From: Arthrobacter sp. MYb23 | GTDB taxonomy: Bacteria; Actinomycetota; Actinomycetes; Actinomycetales; Micrococcaceae | Length of the DNA stretch: 64,000 nucleotides | Direction: 5' to 3' | Assembly (NCBI RefSeq): GCF_002979775.1 | Contig: NZ_PCPR01000001.1 | Coordinates: forward strand, 1 to 64,000 | Part shown: positions 55,006 through 64,000 of the stretch, one piece after another | Position numbering within the stretch: the first letter of the stretch is position 1 | Layout: the number at the start of each line of letters is the position of its first letter | Notes under the pieces: model-generated | Told to the model about the DNA's origin: nothing | The model's database searches: none | What the model saw: the letters and a program-made list of their open reading frames with translations, nothing else | Program-made: the position numbers and the translations under genes

Positions 55006-57284
55006 GCTTCCGTCTCCTTTGTTTCACCTTCACCGTCGTTGCCTTCGGGCGCAGAGCCCTTGTAGTCGAACGGCAAGGACGTCACTGCAGGGGCGGTGAT
55101 GGACGCCGTTTCCGGGGTGCTCGTCTGCGTCAACGCGGCGAGGGAAGCTGCCACCGAGTGATCGGGTTCGATTTCGGGGGTGCTGTGGGCGCGGAGGACC
55201 ACCAGTGACTTACCGCCTACCATCAGGATCTGGTCGGGCTTGATCACACCCGCTTCAGCACCTTCTCCGGCGGTATCGATCATGACATCCCAGGCCGGTG
55301 CGTACTCATCGGAAGGAATCCGGAAGCCTACCTCGTCCTGGTCGGCGTTGAAGTACAACAGGAAGTTGACGTCAGTGATGCGTCGGCCCTGCGTATCCCG
55401 GCCATGGATGCCATCGCCGTTGAGGAAAACGCCCACGGAGCGGCCCAAAGCTTCGTCCCAATCGGACGGAGTCATGGTGCTGGCGTCGGCATCCAGCCAT
55501 ACGATGTCCGGGAGTCGCTCGCCTTCTCCACGCAGCACCGGACGGCCATCGAAGAAGCGGCTTCGGCGCAGGCTGGGGTGTTTGGCCCGGAGTGCGCTGA
55601 CCGCTGCCGTGAACTCGATCAGGGGCTGGTCCACGTTGTCCCAGTTGATCCAGGTCAGTTCGGAATCCTGGCAGTAGCCGTTGTTGTTGCCGTTTTGCGT
55701 CCGGCCCAGTTCGTCGCCGTGCAGGAGCATGGGAACACCCTGGGACAGGAACAGCGAGGCAATGAAGTTGCGCTGCTGACGTGCCCTCAGGCCAAGGACA
55801 GTGGGATCGTCCGTGGGCCCTTCCGCACCGCAGTTCCAGGAACGGTTGTGGGATTCGCCGTCGTTGTTGTCTTCGCCGTTGGCATCATTGTGTTTCTCGT
55901 TGTAGGACACAAGGTCTGCCAGCGTGAAACCGTCGTGGGCGGTGACGAAGTTGATGGACGCCACGGGTCGACGCCCCGAGTGTTCGTAGAGATCCGCCGA
56001 ACCGGTCAGCCGTGAAGCGAACTCGCCAAGGGTGGCGGGTTCGCCGCGCCAGAAGTCCCGGACCGTATCACGGTATTGGCCGTTCCACTCCGTCCACTGC
56101 GGAGGGAAGTTGCCCACCTGGTATCCGCCGGGTCCGACGTCCCAAGGCTCGGCAATGAGCTTCACCTGGGAGACCACGGGGTCCTGCTGGATAAGTTCGA
56201 AGAAGGTGGACAGTTTGTCCACGTCATAGAACTCGCGTGCCAGCGTGGAGGCGAGGTCGAACCGGAATCCGTCAACGTGCATCTCGGTAACCCAGTAGCG
56301 CAGGGAGTCCATGAGCAGCTGGAGGGAGTGCGGGCTGCGCACGTTCAGCGAGTTGCCCGTTCCGGTGTAGTCCATGTAGTACTTCTGGTCGTCTTCCACC
56401 AGGCGGTAGTACGCAGAGTTGTCAATGCCCTTGAAGGACAGAGTGGGTCCCAGATGGTTTCCCTCAGCAGTGTGGTTGTACACGACGTCAAGGATGACCT
56501 CGATACCAGCCGTGTGCAGCGCCCGAACCATGGCTTTGAAATCCTGGACCTGCTGTCCCGTATCGCCCTTGGAGCTGTAGCTGTTGTGGGGCGCAAAGAA
56601 GCCGATGGTGTTGTAGCCCCAGTAGTTATTCAGGCCCTTGTCCTGCAGGATGCCGTCGTTGACGAACTGGTGCACCGGCATGAGTTCAATCGCGGTAATG
56701 CCCAGCTTCTGCAGGTGGGAAATAACCGCCGGGTGCGCCACGCCGGCGTACGTGCCGCGTTGTTCCTCGGGTACTTCGGGATGCATCTGAGTGAGTCCCT
56801 TGACATGGGCCTCGTAGATCACGGACTTGTGGTACGGAATTCGCAGGAGCTTGTCGCCGTCCCAGTCAAAGAACGGGTTGATGACCACGCCCAGCATCAT
56901 GTGCGGTGCAGAGTCCTCGTCATTGCGCGAATCCGGGTCACCCATGTTGTATGAGAACAAGGACGGGTCCCAGTCAATCTGCCGGTGGACAGCCTTGGCA
57001 TAAGGATCCAACAGCAGTTTGTTGGGGTTGAAGCGTTGGCCGGCGTCAGGGTCGTAGGCACCGTGCACCCTGTAGCCGTACTTCTGTCCCGGTTGGACCT
57101 GCGGCAGATAGCAGTGCCATACGTAACCATCTACTTCAGTAACTTCTACGCGGACTTCCCCGCCGTCGTCGTCGAAGAGACACAATTCCACTTTTTCGGC
57201 CTTCTCGCTAAACAGCGCGAAGTTGGTGCCGGTGCCGTCAAAGGTGGCACCCAGCGGATAAGCCGATCCAGGCCAGACTTCCAT
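55002..57284 (-). CDS. glgX: Glycogen debranching enzyme TreX/GlgX
   Basis: 760 residues. Hydrolyses alpha-1,6 branches to supply linear maltooligosaccharides to TreY. CBM48 N-terminus ([20 protein letters not shown]), GH13 barrel with [14 protein letters not shown], nucleophile Asp in [11 protein letters not shown], Glu in [17 protein letters not shown], and [20 protein letters not shown]. The C-terminal ~50 residues are an unusual acidic/Ala-rich extension. GAGGAGA precedes the ATG. First gene of the trehalose operon. Confidence 0.95.
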   Translation of the reverse strand: MEVWPGSAYPLGATFDGTGTNFALFSEKAEKVELCLFDDDGGEVRVEVTEVDGYVWHCYLPQVQPGQKYGYRVHGAYDPDAGQRFNPNKLLLDPYAKAVHRQIDWDPSLFSYNMGDPDSRNDEDSAPHMMLGVVINPFFDWDGDKLLRIPYHKSVIYEAHVKGLTQMHPEVPEEQRGTYAGVAHPAVISHLQKLGITAIELMPVHQFVNDGILQDKGLNNYWGYNTIGFFAPHNSYSSKGDTGQQVQDFKAMVRALHTAGIEVILDVVYNHTAEGNHLGPTLSFKGIDNSAYYRLVEDDQKYYMDYTGTGNSLNVRSPHSLQLLMDSLRYWVTEMHVDGFRFDLASTLAREFYDVDKLSTFFELIQQDPVVSQVKLIAEPWDVGPGGYQVGNFPPQWTEWNGQYRDTVRDFWRGEPATLGEFASRLTGSADLYEHSGRRPVASINFVTAHDGFTLADLVSYNEKHNDANGEDNNDGESHNRSWNCGAEGPTDDPTVLGLRARQQRNFIASLFLSQGVPMLLHGDELGRTQNGNNNGYCQDSELTWINWDNVDQPLIEFTAAVSALRAKHPSLRRSRFFDGRPVLRGEGERLPDIVWLDADASTMTPSDWDEALGRSVGVFLNGDGIHGRDTQGRRITDVNFLLYFNADQDEVGFRIPSDEYAPAWDVMIDTAGEGAEAGVIKPDQILMVGGKSLVVLRAHSTPEIEPDHSVAASLAALTQTSTPETASITAPAVTSLPFDYKGSAPEGNDGEGETKETEA

Positions 57285-57353
57285 GCGTTCTCCTCTAGAT
57301 GATGCGAACAACTGTTGCAAGCCTACTCAAGCCCCCAGACACCGACAGCAACC

Positions 57354-58931
57354 TTAGGGTCTTGTTCGGTCGTATTCCGCGTTGAGCGAACCAATGACCC
57401 GCGGAACCGCCGTCATGATGGCCGAGGCTGTAATGGGGCCTGCGTCGAAATCCGCGGATGCCAGGGCTCCCGCTCGTCCGTGGACGCTCGCCGCTACCGC
57501 TGCCACGGCAGCCCAGCGGTCGGCGGGATCCAAGCCCAAGGCGGCATACGCGCCGTCGTCATGGCGGATCAACTCCGTAGACTGCGCCAGCAAGGCCCCC
57601 AGAACGCCGGCCAAGACATCGCCGCTCCCTGCGGTGGCCATCCACGCAGTGCCTTCGGACTGGCTGAAAACCACACCCGACGGCGACGACACAAGTGTGG
57701 TGGCACCCTTCAGGAGCACTGTGGCGCCGGTTTGTTCGGCGGCCTGCCGGACATAGTGCAGGGTGCGGGATTCAACGTCGTCGCGGGTTACTTTCACTTC
57801 CCCCGTTGATGCCAGCGAGTTCAGCAAGGTGGCGAGTTCCCCGGCATGCGGTGTCAGTATCCAGTGGGCCGGGCAGCGTTCCGGCAGGAGGCTCAAAGCT
57901 CCGGCGTCCACCACTACCGGTAAGTCGTCGGCCAGGGCCAACGCACTGGCTTCCCTTGCCCGTTGCAACTGTTCCTCGCCATCAACCCCGGACCCCAGCA
58001 GCCAGGCTTGAACCCGTCCGGGGTGGTGGTCTTCCCAGAGGGCTTCCGGGGTTCGGGCCAGCACCAGCTGCGCCGCTTCACGGGGCCCGATGTAGCGCAC
58101 CATGCCCGCTCCGGCGAGGGCCGCGGCGTGAACACTCAGAGCAGCAGCGCCGGCAAAACGCGCCGAACCCGCCACTACGCCCAAAACTCCTCGCGAATAC
58201 TTATGGGCGCGCCGGCCAGGATGGGGCAGCAGCGCCCCAAGGTCCGGAGCAATGAGCCGGCGGAGCTCAGGATGGTGGTGTTCCAAGGAATTCTCAATCC
58301 CGATATGAACCAACTCCACACGCCCGGCACACCCTTCACCCGGATCCGCCATCAGCCCGGCTTTGATGCCACCGAACGTCACGGTGACGTCCGCATCCAG
58401 CACCGGCCAATGCACTTCACCGCTGCTGGCGTCCAGTCCGCTGGGGAGATCGCAGGCCACCACCAGGCGTGGACGCAGCTCCTGGAGCGACGCCATCAAT
58501 TCCGCCGAGGCATCACGCAGGCCTCCGCGGGCTCCTGTGCCGAGCAACGCGTCAATGATCACGTCATCGCCCGCGCACATGACAGCGAGCTCTTCGGCGT
58601 TTCCTGGCTCGAGGCGCAGGATCCTTCCTCCGGCCGCCGCAAAAGCAGCCAACGCCTGCTGGTGCACTTCAGCGGCGGCGAGTACCGCCGTCGTCCGCAT
58701 TCCGCGGCGTGCCAGGAAAGCCCCAGCAAAGAGGCCGTCGCCGCCGTTGTTGCCCTTTCCAACCAGCACAGTGACGCTGGCGCCGGCAAGCTTTCGCTTG
58801 CGTTTGAGTTCGCGTGCCACTACTTGAGCCAACGCGTAAGCCGCTCGTTGCATAAGAACAGCGCCCTCACCGGAGTCCAGGAGCGGTTGTTCCGCATCCC
58901 TGATCTGTTGTCCGGTAAAGGCGCTGATCAT
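57354..58931 (-). CDS. nnr: Bifunctional NAD(P)H-hydrate epimerase / ADP- or ATP-dependent dehydratase
   Basis: 525 residues. Repairs damaged NAD(P)H. N-terminal YjeF_N epimerase (1-215): ASVTVLVGKGNNGGDGLFAG, IIDALLGTGARGG and CDLPSGLDA. C-terminal YjeF_C/ribokinase-like dehydratase (about 220-520): HKYSRGVLGVVAGSARFAGA, ILTPHAGELATLL, LLKGATTLV and the active-site GTAWMATAGSGDVLAGVLGA. Normal length. It lies 17 bases after acpS on the same strand; in relatives alr follows it, here the trehalose block does. Confidence 0.95.
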   Translation of the reverse strand: MISAFTGQQIRDAEQPLLDSGEGAVLMQRAAYALAQVVARELKRKRKLAGASVTVLVGKGNNGGDGLFAGAFLARRGMRTTAVLAAAEVHQQALAAFAAAGGRILRLEPGNAEELAVMCAGDDVIIDALLGTGARGGLRDASAELMASLQELRPRLVVACDLPSGLDASSGEVHWPVLDADVTVTFGGIKAGLMADPGEGCAGRVELVHIGIENSLEHHHPELRRLIAPDLGALLPHPGRRAHKYSRGVLGVVAGSARFAGAAALSVHAAALAGAGMVRYIGPREAAQLVLARTPEALWEDHHPGRVQAWLLGSGVDGEEQLQRAREASALALADDLPVVVDAGALSLLPERCPAHWILTPHAGELATLLNSLASTGEVKVTRDDVESRTLHYVRQAAEQTGATVLLKGATTLVSSPSGVVFSQSEGTAWMATAGSGDVLAGVLGALLAQSTELIRHDDGAYAALGLDPADRWAAVAAVAASVHGRAGALASADFDAGPITASAIMTAVPRVIGSLNAEYDRTRP

Positions 58932-58948
58932 TGCTGTTGAGTGTCCGT

Positions 58949-59296
58949 TCAGCCCTCGGCGATGACAGTCGCCGTAGCGATGCCGCCGTCATGGCTTATG
59001 GACAGGTGCCACCGTTTGACGCCCTTGGCCTCGGCAACGGCAAGTACCGTTCCCTTGACCTGGACCGTAGGACCGTTCTGGTCGAGGCCGATCCAACAGT
59101 CCTGCCAGTTCATGCCCGCGGGAGCGCCCAGTACCTTGGCCACGGCCTCTTTGGCCGCAAAACGGGCAGCCAAAGAGCGGGTGTTAAGTTCCCGCTCAGC
59201 AGGAACAAACAGGCGGTCCCGGAGGCCCGGTGTCCGTTCCAACTGCCGACCAAACCGCTCGATGTCTACGACGTCTACGCCAATGCCAACAATCAT
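58949..59296 (-). CDS. acpS: Holo-[acyl-carrier-protein] synthase
   Basis: 115 residues. Attaches 4'-phosphopantetheine from CoA to acyl carrier protein. Magnesium ligands in [13 protein letters not shown] (Asp8) and [13 protein letters not shown] (Glu49 region), and [18 protein letters not shown] at the end. Four bases separate it from the glmS stop. CoaA, encoded nearby, makes the precursor of its CoA substrate. Confidence 0.96.
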   Translation of the reverse strand: MIVGIGVDVVDIERFGRQLERTPGLRDRLFVPAERELNTRSLAARFAAKEAVAKVLGAPAGMNWQDCWIGLDQNGPTVQVKGTVLAVAEAKGVKRWHLSISHDGGIATATVIAEG

Positions 59297-59300
59297 GGCG

Positions 59301-61184
59301 TTACTCTACGGTGACGCTCTTGGCGAGGTTACGCGGCTGATCGACGTCGTAACCCTTGGCACCGGCCAGTTCAGCAGCAAAGATCTGCAGCGGGACAGTG
59401 GTGAGCAGCGGCATCAGCAGGGTGGGGGTCTCAGGTACGTAGAAGACGTGCTCTGCGTAGTCCTTGACCGATTCGTCGCCCTCTTCAGCGATGACCAGAG
59501 TGCGGGCACCGCGTGCACGGACTTCCTGGATGTTGCTGACTACCTTGGAGTGCAGGGAGTCGCGGCCACGCGGGGACGGCACAACGACGAAGACCGGCTG
59601 GCCGTCGTCGATCAAGGCGATCGGACCGTGCTTGAGCTCGCCGGCGGCAAAGCCTTCAGCGTGAATGTAGGCGATTTCCTTGAGTTTCAAGGCGCCCTCG
59701 AGGGCTACCGGGTAACCAACGTGGCGGCCCAGGAACAGGACGGACTTCTCGTCCTTCATGCTGCGGGCCAACTCGCGCAAGGGTCCTGAGTTGTCCAGGA
59801 TTTTCTGGATCTTGGCAGGGATCTTGTTAAGGTCCGCGAGGACGTCCTTGATCTGGCCGGAGAAGATGTTCCCCCGCAGCTGAGCCAAGTACAGGCCGAG
59901 CAGGTAGGCGGCAGTGATCTGCGCCAGGAACGCCTTGGTGGAAGCAACTGCGATTTCCGGACCGGCGTGCGTGTAGAGCACGGCGTCGGATTCACGCGGG
60001 ATGGTGGAACCGTTGGTGTTGCAGATGGAGATGGTCTTGGCGCCCTGTTCGCGGGCGTAGCGGACGGCCATCAGCGTGTCCATGGTCTCGCCCGACTGGC
60101 TGATTGAAACCACCAGCGTGTTGGAGTCCACAATGGGATCGCGGTAGCGGAACTCGTGGGCCAGCTCCACCTCGGTGGGAATGCGGCACCAGTTTTCAAT
60201 GGCGTACTTGGCTACCAGACCGGCGTAGGCTGCGGTACCGCAAGCCAGCACGATGATCTTGTCCACCTGCTTGAGGAGCTCGGGATCGATGCGGACCTCG
60301 TCCAGGGTGAGCTTGCCGTTGAGGTCCGAGCGGCCCAGGAGGGTCTGCGCTACGGCGTCCGGCTGGTCGTGGATTTCCTTCTCCATGAAGGAGCTGAAAC
60401 CGCCCTTTTCGGCAGAAGCCGGATCCCAGTCAACGTGGTATTCCTTGCCCTCGGCGGGAGCACCGAAGAAGTCGGTGATCTCCACGGAGTCCGCGGTGAT
60501 GGTGACAATCTGGTCCTGGCCCAGTTCCACGGCACGGCGGGTGTAGTCGATGAAGCCGGAGACGTCGGAGCCGAGGAAGTTCTCGCCGTCACCCAGGCCT
60601 ACAACCAGCGGGGAGTTGCGGCGGGCAGCCACTACGACGTCGGGCTGGTCCGCGTGGACAGCGAGAAGAGTGAAAGCGCCCTCGAGTCGCTGGCAAGCAA
60701 GGCGCATCGCCTCGGTGAGGTTACCGCCGTCGCCATCGAGCTGGTTGCGGAAGATGTCACCAATGAGGGCGGCCGCAACTTCAGTGTCGGTTTCAGATTC
60801 GAACGTAACGCCCTTGCCCAGCAGTTCCTGCCTGAGCTCCGCGAAGTTTTCGATGATGCCGTTGTGAATAACCGCCAGCTTGCCGCCGTCGGAGAGGTGC
60901 GGGTGGGCGTTACGGTCGGTGGGTCCGCCGTGCGTAGCCCAACGGGTATGGCCGATGCCGGTCAGGGACTCGGGAACGGGGCTTGATTCCAGTTCCGCGA
61001 TCAAGTTGCTCAGCTTGCCGGACTTTTTACGGGACGAGATGGTCCCGTCAGCTACTACTGCGACGCCGGCGGAGTCATAGCCGCGGTATTCCAGACGGCG
61101 CAGCCCTTCCACCACAACGTCAAGAGCGCTGTATCCAGCTGCCTTGCGAGACGAATTGCCAACATAGCCTACGATTCCACACAT
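59301..61184 (-). CDS. glmS: Glutamine-fructose-6-phosphate aminotransferase (isomerizing)
   Basis: 627 residues. First step to UDP-GlcNAc. Cys2 nucleophile in [31 protein letters not shown], two SIS domains ([16 protein letters not shown] and [13 protein letters not shown]) and the C-terminal AKSVTVE. The ATG at 61184 is required to expose the catalytic Cys and follows TAGGCT at seven bases (leaderless). GlmM, at the right edge, does the next step. Confidence 0.97.
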   Translation of the reverse strand: MCGIVGYVGNSSRKAAGYSALDVVVEGLRRLEYRGYDSAGVAVVADGTISSRKKSGKLSNLIAELESSPVPESLTGIGHTRWATHGGPTDRNAHPHLSDGGKLAVIHNGIIENFAELRQELLGKGVTFESETDTEVAAALIGDIFRNQLDGDGGNLTEAMRLACQRLEGAFTLLAVHADQPDVVVAARRNSPLVVGLGDGENFLGSDVSGFIDYTRRAVELGQDQIVTITADSVEITDFFGAPAEGKEYHVDWDPASAEKGGFSSFMEKEIHDQPDAVAQTLLGRSDLNGKLTLDEVRIDPELLKQVDKIIVLACGTAAYAGLVAKYAIENWCRIPTEVELAHEFRYRDPIVDSNTLVVSISQSGETMDTLMAVRYAREQGAKTISICNTNGSTIPRESDAVLYTHAGPEIAVASTKAFLAQITAAYLLGLYLAQLRGNIFSGQIKDVLADLNKIPAKIQKILDNSGPLRELARSMKDEKSVLFLGRHVGYPVALEGALKLKEIAYIHAEGFAAGELKHGPIALIDDGQPVFVVVPSPRGRDSLHSKVVSNIQEVRARGARTLVIAEEGDESVKDYAEHVFYVPETPTLLMPLLTTVPLQIFAAELAGAKGYDVDQPRNLAKSVTVE

Positions 61185-61191
61185 GGGTACA

Positions 61192-61197
61192 AGCCTA
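61192..61197 (-). promoter_or_regulatory. -10 box TAGGCT of the glmS-acpS-nnr operon
   Basis: TAGGCT, seven-base spacer, ATG; no ribosome-binding site. Confidence 0.55.
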
Positions 61198-61323
61198 ACG
61201 GCTAGTGCAAACAACTGATGTGGGACATCCCCCCTCCTGTGCCCCAGAGGACGGAATCCAGCGCTCACAATTCACCTTCCCGTCGTCGTGCATTTCCTGA
61301 TCCGTCCCGCGGAGGGCAGAATC

Positions 61324-62295
61324 ATGAGCGTGACTTTGCAACGCACCGAAGCTAATGGCGACGGCGCTTCCCCGTTTGTAGAGCTGGACCGTCAAACGTG
61401 GTCCAGGCTTGCAGCGCAGATGGAGCAGCCCCTCAACGAAGAGGACGTCTTCCGCCTCCGCGGCCTCGGAGACCCCTTGGACATGAAAGAAGTCCGGGAG
61501 GTCTACCTCCCGCTCTCACGCCTCCTCCACCTGTACGTCGAAGCCTCCCACCAGCTCCACGCGGCCACCACCACGTTCCTGGGCGAGCAAACCCAACGCA
61601 CTCCGTTCGTGATCGGCGTGGCCGGATCAGTTGCTGTTGGTAAGTCCACGATCGCCCGTGTACTCCGGGAAATGCTCAGGCGGTGGCCGGGTACTCCCAA
61701 CGTGGAACTCATCACCACGGATGGCTTTCTTTACCCCTTGGCCGAGCTGAAGCGCCGGCACTTGCTGGAGCGTAAAGGATTCCCCGAGTCCTACGACCGT
61801 CGCGGCCTTCTCCGCTTCGTTTCGGAAGTCAAGGGTGGTGCCGAGGAAGTCCGTGCGCCGTGGTACTCCCACGTCACCTATGACATCGTTCCGGGCAAGG
61901 AAGTTGTGGTGCGCCGGCCCGACGTCCTGATTGTGGAGGGCCTCAACGTCCTGGCCCCCGCCCGCCCCCGCATGGACGGCAAACAAGGTCTGGCCGTCAG
62001 CGATTTCTTTGACTTCTCTATCTACGTCGACGCCAAGACCTCCTACATCGAGGAGTGGTATGTGGACCGTTTCCGGAAATTGCGGACCACGGCTTTTGCC
62101 CAGCCCGAGTCCTACTTCCACCGCTACGCCACACTCTCTGACGACGACGCCGAATCCACAGCACGCGGCATTTGGAAACGCATCAACGAGCCAAACCTTG
62201 AGGAGAACGTCCTGCCTACCCGCGGGCGCGCGCAGTTAGTACTCACCAAGGACGCAGACCACTCGATCCGCCGTATGCTGCTGAGGAAGGTCTAG
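61324..62295 (+). CDS. coaA: Pantothenate kinase, type I
   Basis: 323 residues. First step of CoA synthesis. P-loop [20 protein letters not shown] (about 95-114), [20 protein letters not shown], and [25 protein letters not shown] seven bases upstream fixes this ATG; an in-frame ATG 12 codons earlier lacks a site. Followed one base later by the GTG of the M15 peptidase gene. Confidence 0.96.
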   Translation: MSVTLQRTEANGDGASPFVELDRQTWSRLAAQMEQPLNEEDVFRLRGLGDPLDMKEVREVYLPLSRLLHLYVEASHQLHAATTTFLGEQTQRTPFVIGVAGSVAVGKSTIARVLREMLRRWPGTPNVELITTDGFLYPLAELKRRHLLERKGFPESYDRRGLLRFVSEVKGGAEEVRAPWYSHVTYDIVPGKEVVVRRPDVLIVEGLNVLAPARPRMDGKQGLAVSDFFDFSIYVDAKTSYIEEWYVDRFRKLRTTAFAQPESYFHRYATLSDDDAESTARGIWKRINEPNLEENVLPTRGRAQLVLTKDADHSIRRMLLRKV

Positions 62296-62296
62296 C

Positions 62297-63181
62297 GTGC
62301 CCAACAATCCTCAACCGCTCCCCAGCCGTCGGGTCTTCGCGAGCCTGCTGACCGCTGGCGCTGGAATGGCAGCCCTCGCCGCCTGCACGCCTGAAAACGC
62401 CACCCCCTCCCCCGTTGCCGCCAACGCCGCCAGCGAGGCCCCTTCAGCTTCTGCATCCCCGTCCGCCATCAACCCCAGCGCCGCGGCTACCGAGCCGACT
62501 CCCGTTGAACCTCCCTCTGTAGAACCAACGCCGAGCGCAATGCCCACCAGCACAGCCCCCTCGCAAGCCGTTGCCCCTCAGCATTCCCTGACGGATCCCA
62601 CGAGCCCCTGGGTTGTAGTCAACAAGCACCGGCCTTTGGCCCCCCAGGACTTCGTGCCGGCAGATTTGGTGCAGCCCGGGGTGCGGCTGGCCGTCAGCGG
62701 CGAAGCGGCTTTGCTGAACAGCACGACGGCGGCGGCTGCTGAAAAGATGTTCGGGGCCGCGGCCGCTGAAGGCATCATCATGACGTTGGCTTCCGGCTAC
62801 CGTTCCTACACCACCCAGGTGGCTACCTACGGCGGATACGTAGCCAGCACGGGTCAGGCGGCCGCTGACCGGGCATCCGCTCGCCCAGGGCACTCTGAGC
62901 ATCAAACGGGCTGGTCGTTTGACATCGGCGACGGTGCGGGTGCCTGCAGTTTCCAACCCTGCTTCGCCGAGCAACCGGCCGCAGTGTGGGCCAAAGCCAA
63001 TGCCCACAAGTTCGGGTTCGTGGTCCGCTACCCCTGGATGTTCCACGACACCACCGGGTACTTTTACGAGTCCTGGCACCTGCGCTACATCGGCGTCGAG
63101 GCTGCCAGTGACATGGCAACGCGAGGCATTGCGACCCTGGAAGAGTACTTCGGGCTCGAAGCAGCTCCGGACTACCTTTAG
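62297..63181 (+). CDS. Secreted M15/VanY-type D-alanyl-D-alanine carboxypeptidase (lipoprotein)
   Basis: 294 residues, GTG start. The signal region has a twin-arginine-like SRRVFASLLTAGAGMAAL and a lipobox LAAC with Cys31. A long Ala/Ser/Pro linker (32-95) follows. The zinc-peptidase domain has GYRSYTTQ, ARPGHSEHQTGWSFDIGDG (SxHxxGxxxD) and YESWHLRYIG (ExxH). Trims D-Ala from peptidoglycan stem peptides at the cell surface. Co-transcribed with coaA. Confidence 0.88.
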   Translation: MPNNPQPLPSRRVFASLLTAGAGMAALAACTPENATPSPVAANAASEAPSASASPSAINPSAAATEPTPVEPPSVEPTPSAMPTSTAPSQAVAPQHSLTDPTSPWVVVNKHRPLAPQDFVPADLVQPGVRLAVSGEAALLNSTTAAAAEKMFGAAAAEGIIMTLASGYRSYTTQVATYGGYVASTGQAAADRASARPGHSEHQTGWSFDIGDGAGACSFQPCFAEQPAAVWAKANAHKFGFVVRYPWMFHDTTGYFYESWHLRYIGVEAASDMATRGIATLEEYFGLEAAPDYL

Positions 63182-63196
63182 ATCCTTAAACGCCAA

Positions 63197-63236
63197 GGCC
63201 CGCTCCCCTGCTTCTACTCAAGCAGGAGTGCGGGCC
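63197..63236. terminator. Shared terminator between the M15 peptidase gene and glmM
   Basis: GGCCCGCTCCCCTGCTT and AAGCAGGAGTGCGGGCC pair with a few internal mismatches around a six-base loop, between two convergent genes. Confidence 0.6.
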
Positions 63237-63251
63237 CCAAAAGCGGTTTTC

Positions 63252-64000
63252 CTAGACTGCCAATTCGCTGGGAGCGCCCAAACGCTCCTTGACCACGGCA
63301 GCAAGACCCTTGCAGACTCGTTCCGCCGTTTCCATGTCAGCGGCTTCCACCATGACACGCACCAGAGCCTCGGTGCCTGAAGGGCGCAGCAGCACGCGGC
63401 CGGTCTCACCCAGTTCAAGCTCGGCAGCGGCAACGGCCTCGGCGACGCCCTCGTCGGTGGCGGCCCGGGCTTTGTCGACGCCCTTGACGTTGATCATGAG
63501 CTGCGGAAGCTTGGTCATGGCACTGGACAGTTCCTTGAGGCTGCGGCCAGTCAGGGCAACCTGGGATGCAAGCTGGAGTCCGGTAAGGACGCCATCGCCC
63601 GTGGTCGCGAAGTCCGAGAAGATGACGTGGCCGGACTGTTCGCCTCCAAGGTTGTACCCGCCGGCGCGCATTTCCTCCAGGACATAACGGTCACCCACAC
63701 CGGTCTCACGGATGGTGATTCCGGCATCACGGAGGGCAATCTTTAGGCCGAGATTGCTCATGACCGTGGCCACAAGGATGTTGTCCTTGAGCTTTCCTGC
63801 GTCCTTGAGGGCCAGCGCCAGGATCGCCATGATCTGGTCGCCGTCCACTTCGTTGCCTTCGTGGTCAACGGCCAGGCAGCGGTCCGCGTCACCGTCGTGA
63901 GCTACGCCAAGGTCCGCGCCGTGCTTGACCACGGCCTCCTTGAGCGGGCCCAAGTGCGTGGAGCCAACGCCCTCGTTGATATTCAGGCCGTCGGGCTCAG
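63252..64000 (-). CDS. glmM: Phosphoglucosamine mutase, C-terminal part (runs off the window)
   Basis: 249 residues visible. The frame is open to the window edge and reads [20 protein letters not shown], then the metal-binding loop [37 protein letters not shown] (sugar-binding loop) and the phosphate-binding [15 protein letters not shown]. The catalytic serine lies outside. Converts glucosamine-6-phosphate to glucosamine-1-phosphate after GlmS. Confidence 0.96.
   Translation of the reverse strand, partial: EPDGLNINEGVGSTHLGPLKEAVVKHGADLGVAHDGDADRCLAVDHEGNEVDGDQIMAILALALKDAGKLKDNILVATVMSNLGLKIALRDAGITIRETGVGDRYVLEEMRAGGYNLGGEQSGHVIFSDFATTGDGVLTGLQLASQVALTGRSLKELSSAMTKLPQLMINVKGVDKARAATDEGVAEAVAAAELELGETGRVLLRPSGTEALVRVMVEAADMETAERVCKGLAAVVKERLGAPSELAV

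Overview
The window is a gene-dense, GC-rich actinobacterial chromosome segment, most like Arthrobacter/Paenarthrobacter (Micrococcaceae). This is inferred from mycothiol synthesis (mshA plus an actinobacterial ino1), a treX-treY-treZ operon, guaB/guaB3 as separate genes, a groES-groEL1 pair under CIRCE control, many leaderless promoters (TAnnnT six or seven bases before ATG/GTG), and a gene order that resembles the conserved actinobacterial glmM...glmS-acpS-nnr...alr-tsaE-tsaB-rimI-tsaD...groES-groEL...guaB...guaB3...guaA block. No phage, IS element or CRISPR array is visible.

Layout. 0-5 kb: end of a transporter, a secreted protein with a SipW-substrate-like motif, tRNA-Ala(CGC), a collapsed SDR pseudogene, then galU, a RimJ-like acetyltransferase and a SepX/GlpR-like division membrane protein, with 5-formyl-THF cyclo-ligase facing away. 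5-12 kb: FmdB-type zinc ribbon, a SAF-domain protein, a giant DUF4011-helicase-nuclease protein whose Walker A lysine is glutamine, and guaA. 12-17 kb: DUF3817 and SURF1 proteins, an orphan PTS EIIA, glpD and guaB3. 17-19 kb: a three-gene cassette headed by a WXG100 protein with a glycine-rich hydrophobic C-terminus, a candidate type VII secretion effector locus. 19-30 kb: an ABC exporter, guaB, two tandem acyltransferase-3/SGNH proteins, a flavin monooxygenase and a TPR-LuxR regulator. 30-37 kb: groEL, groES, a small membrane protein, a methyltransferase, a Zur-box-headed zinc-starvation module (P-loop-less CobW-like protein, cysteine-free ribosomal protein L36, SdhL-type dehydrogenase) and a GCS2-family ligase. 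37-42 kb: the overlapping alr-tsaE-tsaB-rimI-tsaD operon (t6A tRNA modification plus alanine racemase). 42-57 kb: a metabolic block (PfkB kinase, GH4 glycosidase, GNAT, mshA, fhs, ino1, aldo/keto reductase, treX-treY-treZ) that separates alr from nnr. 57-64 kb: nnr, acpS, glmS, coaA, a secreted M15 peptidase and the 3' part of glmM.

The genes mainly serve purine synthesis (guaA, guaB, guaB3), cell-envelope precursors (galU, glmS, glmM, alr, M15 peptidase), trehalose, mycothiol and one-carbon metabolism, proteostasis and tRNA modification. The parts most worth a second look are the WXG100 cassette, the ATPase-degenerate DUF4011 helicase-nuclease, the Zur module, and the SepX/GlpR-like gene lacking its usual glp/moeA partner next door.
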